Shown one piece after another: positions 58,856-64,000 of a DNA stretch of 64,000 nt. Made by a program: the position numbers and the translations under genes. The notes beneath the pieces are model-generated. The model was given only the letters and a program-made list of their open reading frames with translations, searched no databases and was not told the DNA's origin. Origin of the DNA: Burkholderia sp. HI2500 (GTDB lineage: Bacteria; Pseudomonadota; Gammaproteobacteria; Burkholderiales; Burkholderiaceae); contig NZ_NKFL01000004.1 of assembly GCF_002223055.1 (NCBI RefSeq), positions 1,922,001 through 1,986,000 of the forward strand, read 5' to 3'. Every line of letters begins with the position of its first letter. Positions within the stretch are counted from its first letter, which is position 1.

Positions 58856-59656
58856 ATGTTGCAGGAGAGTCCGCCGCGAAGCGTCTCCGCGGGCGTGCCG
58901 GGCGAGCGCGAATACGCGCAAGCCGCACGCCCGTTCCTGTTTCTCTCCGATCTGCACCTGAGCGAAGCGATCCCGAAGACGGTCGCCGCGTTCGAGCATT
59001 TCGTGAAATACACCGCCGACAGTGCCGACTCGGTGTTCATCCTCGGCGACCTGTTCGAATACTGGATCGGCGACGACATCCTCGACGACGATCCGTTCGC
59101 GGCCCGCATGGCCGCGCTGATGCACACGTTCTCGGAGCGCGGCATTGCGCTCTACGTGATGCACGGCAACCGCGATTTCCTGCTCGGCCGGCGCTTCATG
59201 AAGGCAGCCGGCGCGATGCTGCTGCCCGATCCTTCGCTGATCATGGCGTTCGGCCAGCGCATCGTGCTCGCACATGGCGACGCGCAATGCACGGCCGACC
59301 GCGGCTACCAGGTATTCCGTCGCGTCGCCCGCAACCGCGCTGCGCAATGGCTGTTTCTCGCCTGGCCGTTCCGTTGGCGCCGTGCGCTCGCGCAGCGCAT
59401 GCGCTCGAACAGCGAAGCGGGCCGGATGCGCCCTGCTTCGGCGATCTACGATGTCACGCGTGAAGGCGTGGCCGCGCTGTTCCGGAAAAGCCGCGCGAGC
59501 GTGATCATTCACGGCCATACGCACCGCCCCGCCCGGCACATGGAACCGGGTGGCATCCGCTGGGTGTTGCCCGACTGGGATCTCGACCACGGCAAGCCGC
59601 GCGGCGGCTACCTGCGCGTCGACGCGGAAGGCATCCACGCGATGCCGCTCGACTGA
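58856..59656 (+). CDS. lpxH: UDP-2,3-diacylglucosamine diphosphatase
   Basis: Cytoplasmic-face pyrophosphatase of lipid A synthesis yielding lipid X. The 266-residue calcineurin-like protein has the metal motifs SDLHLSE, GDLFEYWIGDD, HGNRDF, AHGDAQCT and IHGHTHRP in order. About 20 extra N-terminal residues precede the core; GGAGG upstream supports the ATG at 58856. Confidence 0.93.
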   Translation: MLQESPPRSVSAGVPGEREYAQAARPFLFLSDLHLSEAIPKTVAAFEHFVKYTADSADSVFILGDLFEYWIGDDILDDDPFAARMAALMHTFSERGIALYVMHGNRDFLLGRRFMKAAGAMLLPDPSLIMAFGQRIVLAHGDAQCTADRGYQVFRRVARNRAAQWLFLAWPFRWRRALAQRMRSNSEAGRMRPASAIYDVTREGVAALFRKSRASVIIHGHTHRPARHMEPGGIRWVLPDWDLDHGKPRGGYLRVDAEGIHAMPLD

Positions 59657-59704
59657 CACTGCCGCAGCCGTCGCACCCACCGGCAGCAGCGGGCATCCAT
59701 TGAA

Positions 59705-60478
59705 TTACGCCTGGCGTTCGACCGACTTGCCTTCCAGCACGGCCGACAGCCGGCGCAGATCGAGGCGCGCCGCGTCGGCGCCCTGCAGTGTTTCCAGATG
59801 CGTGCCGAGCCGTTCGAGCGCCGCGACGATCTCGTCGACGCGGCGGCTTTCCTTCGCCGCGTGATCGATCAGCCCGTGAATCGCGAGCGACATCGGATCG
59901 TCGGCATTCGGCGTGATCCCGTATGCGCAGAACGCCGCGCGTTCGGGCTGCGGCTTCGGCTGCGCCGGCATCACGACGCGCGCCGGATTGCCGACCGCCG
60001 TGCCGCCTGCCGGCACCGGCTTCACGACGACCGCGTTCGAACCGATCTTCGCCCCCGCACCGACCGTGAAGCCGCCGAGCACCTTCGCGCCCGCCCCGAC
60101 GATCACGCCGGCCTCGAGCGTCGGGTGCCGCTTGGCGCCGCGCGTGAGCGACGTGCCGCCCAGCGTCACGCCCTGATAGATCGTGCAGTCGTCGCCGACG
60201 ATCGCCGTCTCGCCGATCACGACGCCCATCCCGTGATCGATGAACACGCGCCGGCCGATCGTCGCGCCGGGGTGAATCTCGATCCCCGTCAGGAACCGGC
60301 CGGCCTGCGACGCGAAACGCGCGAGCCAGTAGCGCTTCGCGCGCCAGCATGCGTGCGCGAAGCGATGCAGCACGAGCGCATGCAACCCCGGATAACAGGT
60401 CAGCACTTCCCATGCACTGCGAGCGGCGGGATCCCGCTCGCGAATCGTTGCAACGTCTTCGCGCAGTCTCGTGAACAT
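59705..60478 (-). CDS. cysE: serine O-acetyltransferase
   Basis: Makes O-acetylserine for cysteine synthesis. The 257-residue product begins [21 protein letters not shown] and has a left-handed beta-helix of hexapeptide repeats ([30 protein letters not shown]). The N-terminal domain is shorter than in E. coli CysE. After the hexapeptides there is an extra ~65-residue helical tail ending ERQA, without the terminal Ile that inserts into CysK. ATG at 60478 is favoured over one 39 bases upstream. Confidence 0.9.
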   Translation of the reverse strand: MFTRLREDVATIRERDPAARSAWEVLTCYPGLHALVLHRFAHACWRAKRYWLARFASQAGRFLTGIEIHPGATIGRRVFIDHGMGVVIGETAIVGDDCTIYQGVTLGGTSLTRGAKRHPTLEAGVIVGAGAKVLGGFTVGAGAKIGSNAVVVKPVPAGGTAVGNPARVVMPAQPKPQPERAAFCAYGITPNADDPMSLAIHGLIDHAAKESRRVDEIVAALERLGTHLETLQGADAARLDLRRLSAVLEGKSVERQA

Positions 60479-60760
60479 GATGTGGTCTGGGAAAAGGCCG
60501 GCGCGCATCGCCGGCAATGACCGGCCGTTATCGCGCCCGGTAATTTACTTATGACGTTCGGCGATTGTAGGGCGAGTCACGAACGGCCGCACGCGCTCGC
60601 CAGTTCACCCCGCCGCCGGCGCGGGTATTCCGGCGGAACGCCTGCCGTTACTGGGTTGGCGGGGTGGTCGGCCCCGGCGCTTTCGGCGGCCGACCCGGCA
60701 CCTGCCGACGGGGTGGTTGCCCCGCGCGCCGACACATCCGCCACCCCGTGCGCCGACCGC

Positions 60761-61630
60761 TTACGCGTCGCCGTCGGGCTTGCCCGATTTCAGCAGGATG
60801 TGCTTCGCGACGCCGCGCAGGATGTTGACCTCCTCGCGCTCGAGGCCCGTGCGCGCGAACAGGCGCCGCAGCCGCGGCATCAGCTTCTTCGGGTTGCGCG
60901 GATCGAGGAAATCGAGCGCGATCAGCGCGTTCTCGAGGTGCACGTACATCCGCTCGATCTCGTCGCTCTGCGCAAGCGTGCCGGCTTCGGCCGACTGTTG
61001 CGCCGACGGCTCGCTCGCCTGCTCGAGCAACGCGACACGCAGCTCGTACGCAAGCACCTGCACGGCCTGAGCGAGATTCAGCGAACTGTAGGCCGGGTTC
61101 GCCGGGATGTGCGCCAGCGCACTGCACTGCTCGACATGCTCGTTCGCGAGGCCCGTGCGCTCGTTGCCGAACACGAGCGCGATGTCGCCCGTGCCGACCT
61201 GCGCGCACGCCTGCGTGGCGGCGGCACGCGGCGCCAGGCGCGGCGGCCCGTATTCGCGCGTGCGCGCGGTCAGCGCGATCGACCAGTGAACGCCGGACAG
61301 CGCGTCGCCGAGCGTCGGCACGACATGCGCGGACGCGAGGACGTCGTCCGCGCCGCTGGCCATCGCGATCGCCTCGGGATCACTCTGCACGTGCGGCACG
61401 CGGGGCGCGACCAGCACGAGACGCGAGAAGCCCATCGTCTTCAGCGCGCGGGCGGCCGCCCCGACATTGCCGGGATGGCTCGGCTCGACGAGCACGAAAC
61501 GGATGGACGTGAAGCCGCCGGACGGCGGCTGGGACGAGGCCGCGCCCGGCTCGGACGGCGCGGCGGTGATCTGCGGGGTTTCCACTACGATACGACTCGG
61601 TTCATCAGAATGGCAGTATGGTATCGCCAT
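60761..61630 (-). CDS. trmJ: tRNA (cytidine/uridine-2'-O-) methyltransferase TrmJ
   Basis: SPOUT methyltransferase acting on position 32 of tRNAs. The knot motifs are [33 protein letters not shown] and [22 protein letters not shown]-terminal extension follows. The start is uncertain: ATG at 61630 gives 289 residues, while an in-frame GTG about 45 bases further in ([11 protein letters not shown]) would also leave the fold complete. Divergent from suhB. Confidence 0.88.
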   Translation of the reverse strand: MAIPYCHSDEPSRIVVETPQITAAPSEPGAASSQPPSGGFTSIRFVLVEPSHPGNVGAAARALKTMGFSRLVLVAPRVPHVQSDPEAIAMASGADDVLASAHVVPTLGDALSGVHWSIALTARTREYGPPRLAPRAAATQACAQVGTGDIALVFGNERTGLANEHVEQCSALAHIPANPAYSSLNLAQAVQVLAYELRVALLEQASEPSAQQSAEAGTLAQSDEIERMYVHLENALIALDFLDPRNPKKLMPRLRRLFARTGLEREEVNILRGVAKHILLKSGKPDGDA

Positions 61631-61865
61631 CGCCGCGGCAAACCCACTCGTCCGGACGGATAGTGGGGGTTTCCCCGTACGCCGGTCGCCTGAAACCGCC
61701 AAAAATCGGGTAAAATCATGCCTTTACGCGTCGCACTCTGTGCGGCGCGGGTCGTACCCCGTTCTTTGTCAATTCGCGTCTCATCTCGCCTGCCACGCTT
61801 GCGCCGTGCCGGGCGGTTGTTCCACTTCGTGGCGGCCCGTGCCGCCAGCTACAGGATCCAGGCTC

Positions 61866-62669
61866 ATGCATCCCATGCTCAACATTGCTGTCAAGGCTGC
61901 GCGCCGCGCCGGACAGATCATCAATCGCGCGTCCCTCGATCTCGACCTGATCGAGATCCGCAAGAAGCAGCAGAACGACTTCGTCACCGAAGTGGACAAG
62001 GCCGCCGAAGACGCGATCATCGAGACGCTGAAGACCGCCTACCCCGACCACGCGATCCTCGCGGAAGAATCGGGCGAGTCGGAGAACGAATCCGAATTCA
62101 AGTGGATCATCGATCCGCTCGACGGCACGACCAACTTCATCCACGGCTTCCCGTACTACTGCGTATCGATCGCGCTCGAGCACAAGGGCGTCGTCACGCA
62201 GGCTGTCGTCTACGACCCGAACAAGAACGACCTGTTCACGGCCACCCGCGGCCGCGGCGCGTACCTGAACGACCGCCGCATCCGCGTCGGCCGCCGCGAC
62301 CGCCTGTCGGACGCACTGGTCGGCACGGGCTTCCCGTTCCGCGAAAAGGACGGCCTCGATGCCTACGCGCGCCTCTTCACCGAAATGACGCAGGCCTGCA
62401 CGGGCCTGCGCCGTCCGGGCGCGGCCGCACTCGATCTCGCGAACGTCGCGGCCGGCCGCCTCGACGCGTTCTTCGAGCAGGGCATCAACGTGTGGGACAT
62501 GGCAGCGGGCAGCCTGCTGATCACCGAGGCCGGCGGCCTCGTCGGCAACTACACGGGCGACGCCGACTTCCTGCATCGCCATGAAATCGTCGCCGCGAAC
62601 CCGAAGATCTACGCGCAGATGATCCCGATCCTGAAGGGTTACACCCGCGTGCATCCGGCAGCGGAGTAA
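61866..62669 (+). CDS. suhB: inositol-1-monophosphatase SuhB
   Basis: A 267-residue Mg-dependent phosphatase that also joins the rRNA antitermination complex in E. coli. Metal ligands are in LAEESG, the DPLDGTTNF motif and WDMAAG. A TAAAAT element at 61711-61716 could be the -10 of its promoter, leaving a leader of about 145 bases. Confidence 0.95.
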   Translation: MHPMLNIAVKAARRAGQIINRASLDLDLIEIRKKQQNDFVTEVDKAAEDAIIETLKTAYPDHAILAEESGESENESEFKWIIDPLDGTTNFIHGFPYYCVSIALEHKGVVTQAVVYDPNKNDLFTATRGRGAYLNDRRIRVGRRDRLSDALVGTGFPFREKDGLDAYARLFTEMTQACTGLRRPGAAALDLANVAAGRLDAFFEQGINVWDMAAGSLLITEAGGLVGNYTGDADFLHRHEIVAANPKIYAQMIPILKGYTRVHPAAE

Positions 62670-62982
62670 GCCCCGGCCGCGCCTGCATGGCGCGGCTTGC
62701 GCGCACGCCGCTCGCGGGCATCGTCATGACGGCGCACCGTTCGCCTCCCGGTTGCCGGGAGGCGGGACAATCTTCCCGCACAAGGGTCGCTTCGTGCGCC
62801 TATCCTGAAGTTGCCTGAGTTGTACGGGCCGGTCAGCGTACTGCCGCTTGCACGGCCCTTCCCGCAATGACAATGATGGGTTTGCGTCCGGCATGCCCGC
62901 ACGGCGGACAACACCGCCGGCCTGCCGGCCCCCGACCGTATCAACACCGCCACGACGCCGTGGCAATCGCATCCGAGTCCCC
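62670..62982. other. intergenic region after suhB
   Basis: No credible gene in 313 bases. It contains a 9-bp hairpin GCCTCCCGG/CCGGGAGGC near 62742-62763, which lacks a T run and so is not a typical terminator. Confidence 0.4.
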
Positions 62983-64000
62983 ATGTTACGGCTAAGCGAA
63001 ATTAAACTCCCCCTCGACCACCCCGAAAGCGCGCTCGAGGCCGCGATTCGCGCGCGCCTCGCGGAGCTTGGCGTGGCCGCGGACGGGCTCCTCCGTTACA
63101 CCGTGTTCCGCCGTGCGCACGATGCGCGCAAGCGCGCCGACATCAAGCTCACGTATATCGTCGATGTCGAAGTCACGGATGAGGCAGCCGCGATCAAGCG
63201 CCTCGCCGGCAAGCCGCATTGCGGCGTGACGCCCGACATGGCGTACCACTTCGTCACGAAGGCGCCCGAGCACGGCAATTTCCTGCGCCCGGTCGTGATC
63301 GGCATGGGGCCGTGCGGCCTGTTCGCGGGGCTGATCCTCGCGCAGATGGGTTTCCGCCCCATCATCCTCGAACGCGGCAAGGCCGTGCGCGAGCGCACCA
63401 AGGACACCTTCGGCCTGTGGCGCAAAAGCGTGCTCAACCCCGAATCCAACGTGCAGTTCGGCGAAGGCGGTGCCGGGACGTTCTCCGACGGCAAGCTGTA
63501 CAGCCAGATCAAGGATCCGAACCACTATGGCCGCAAGGTGCTGGACGAATTCGTCAAGGCCGGTGCGCCGGACGACATCCTGTATCTGAGCCGGCCGCAC
63601 ATCGGCACGTTCCGCCTCGTCAGCATGGTGGAAAAGATGCGCGCGTCCATCCACGAACTGGGTGGTGAAGTGCGTTTCGAAACGCGGGTCGACGATATCG
63701 AGATCGATCAGGGCAAGGTGCGCTCGCTGAAGCTCTCGAACGGCGAAACGCTGCCGTGCGACCACGTGGTGCTGGCCGTGGGCCACAGCGCGCGCGACAC
63801 CTTCCAGATGCTGCACGATCGCGGCGTCTATATCGAAGCCAAGCCGTTCTCGCTCGGCTTCCGTATCGAACATCCGCAGGGGCTGATCGATCGCAGCCGC
63901 TTCGGCAAGTTCGCAGGCCACAAGCAGCTCGGTGCGGCCGACTACAAGGTCGTCCATCACTGCAGCAATGGCCGCGCCGTCTACAGCTTCTGCATGTGCC
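62983..64000 (+). CDS. FAD-dependent oxidoreductase, truncated by window end
   Basis: Partial gene, first 339 codons. The product starts MLRLSEIKLPLDHPE with an ~90-residue N-terminal domain, then a Rossmann FAD-binding motif VVIGMGPCGLFAGLILAQMG and ILERGKAVRERT, and continues with the FGEGGAGTFSDGKLYSQIKD stretch of the large family of uncharacterised NAD(P)/FAD-dependent dehydrogenases. The frame stays open to the last base. Substrate unknown. Confidence 0.85.
   Translation, partial: MLRLSEIKLPLDHPESALEAAIRARLAELGVAADGLLRYTVFRRAHDARKRADIKLTYIVDVEVTDEAAAIKRLAGKPHCGVTPDMAYHFVTKAPEHGNFLRPVVIGMGPCGLFAGLILAQMGFRPIILERGKAVRERTKDTFGLWRKSVLNPESNVQFGEGGAGTFSDGKLYSQIKDPNHYGRKVLDEFVKAGAPDDILYLSRPHIGTFRLVSMVEKMRASIHELGGEVRFETRVDDIEIDQGKVRSLKLSNGETLPCDHVVLAVGHSARDTFQMLHDRGVYIEAKPFSLGFRIEHPQGLIDRSRFGKFAGHKQLGAADYKVVHHCSNGRAVYSFCMC

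Noticed and set aside
61600..61625. ATG close to the trmJ start (MNRVVS reading)
   Set aside because: That frame runs into a stop after six codons and is not in frame with the methyltransferase.

Overview
The window is a gene-dense, GC-rich stretch of a betaproteobacterial main chromosome. The gene families (a malate synthase/isocitrate lyase locus, secreted DUF4148 and PXPV proteins, a bo3 quinol oxidase, cysS with tandem cyclophilins and lpxH) and the protein sequences point to Burkholderia, probably the B. cepacia complex; this assignment is by recognition and was not searched. Almost everything is core housekeeping sequence. I see no insertion sequence, prophage or CRISPR array.

Layout. 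1-13 kb: an ABC-F ATPase, a small hypothetical gene, radA, alr, lplT, thiD, a four-gene overlapping minus-strand operon (tsaB, rimI, a family-4 uracil-DNA glycosylase, DUF1853), an acyl-CoA-binding protein, and a DEAD-box RNA helicase with a long leader. 13-21 kb: the glyoxylate bypass (aceA, aceB) interleaved with a universal stress protein, a LysR regulator and an L-2-haloacid dehalogenase, then a GGCT-like gene, an AraC regulator and an acetyltransferase. 21.2-24.1 kb: an Ala-(Glu-Asp)x3 tRNA array behind a strong promoter, ending in a duplicated tRNA-Asp fragment, with gltX upstream. 24-32.5 kb: a patatin lipoprotein, an NlpC/P60 hydrolase, the yejABEF-type peptide transporter and a PXPV protein.

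32.6-42.3 kb is the most interesting part: an RND efflux operon (permease, adaptor, outer-membrane factor), a small secreted DUF4148 protein, and a converging operon encoding a normal response regulator, a histidine kinase with a histidine-rich periplasmic segment, and a second regulator whose receiver has lost its phosphorylation residues. A second DUF4148 gene is divergent from that operon. A shared TGAA-N6-TTCATC motif lies upstream of the pump, upstream of the first DUF4148 gene, and twice between the second DUF4148 gene and the regulator genes. I infer a single regulon (envelope or metal stress sensing, pump, secreted small proteins) that is worth testing.

42.4-50.2 kb: cyoABCD, an orphan NuoM-like subunit with no other Complex I gene nearby, an AT-rich gap, a protein made of two glycosyltransferase-like halves of which only the second keeps a DXD motif, and tRNA-Ser(GCT). 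50.2-56.7 kb is a minus-strand block: cysS, an AlkA-like glycosylase, accA, tilS, lysC. 56.9-64 kb: a TPR protein, two cyclophilins, lpxH, cysE, trmJ, suhB, and a truncated FAD-dependent oxidoreductase running off the window edge.
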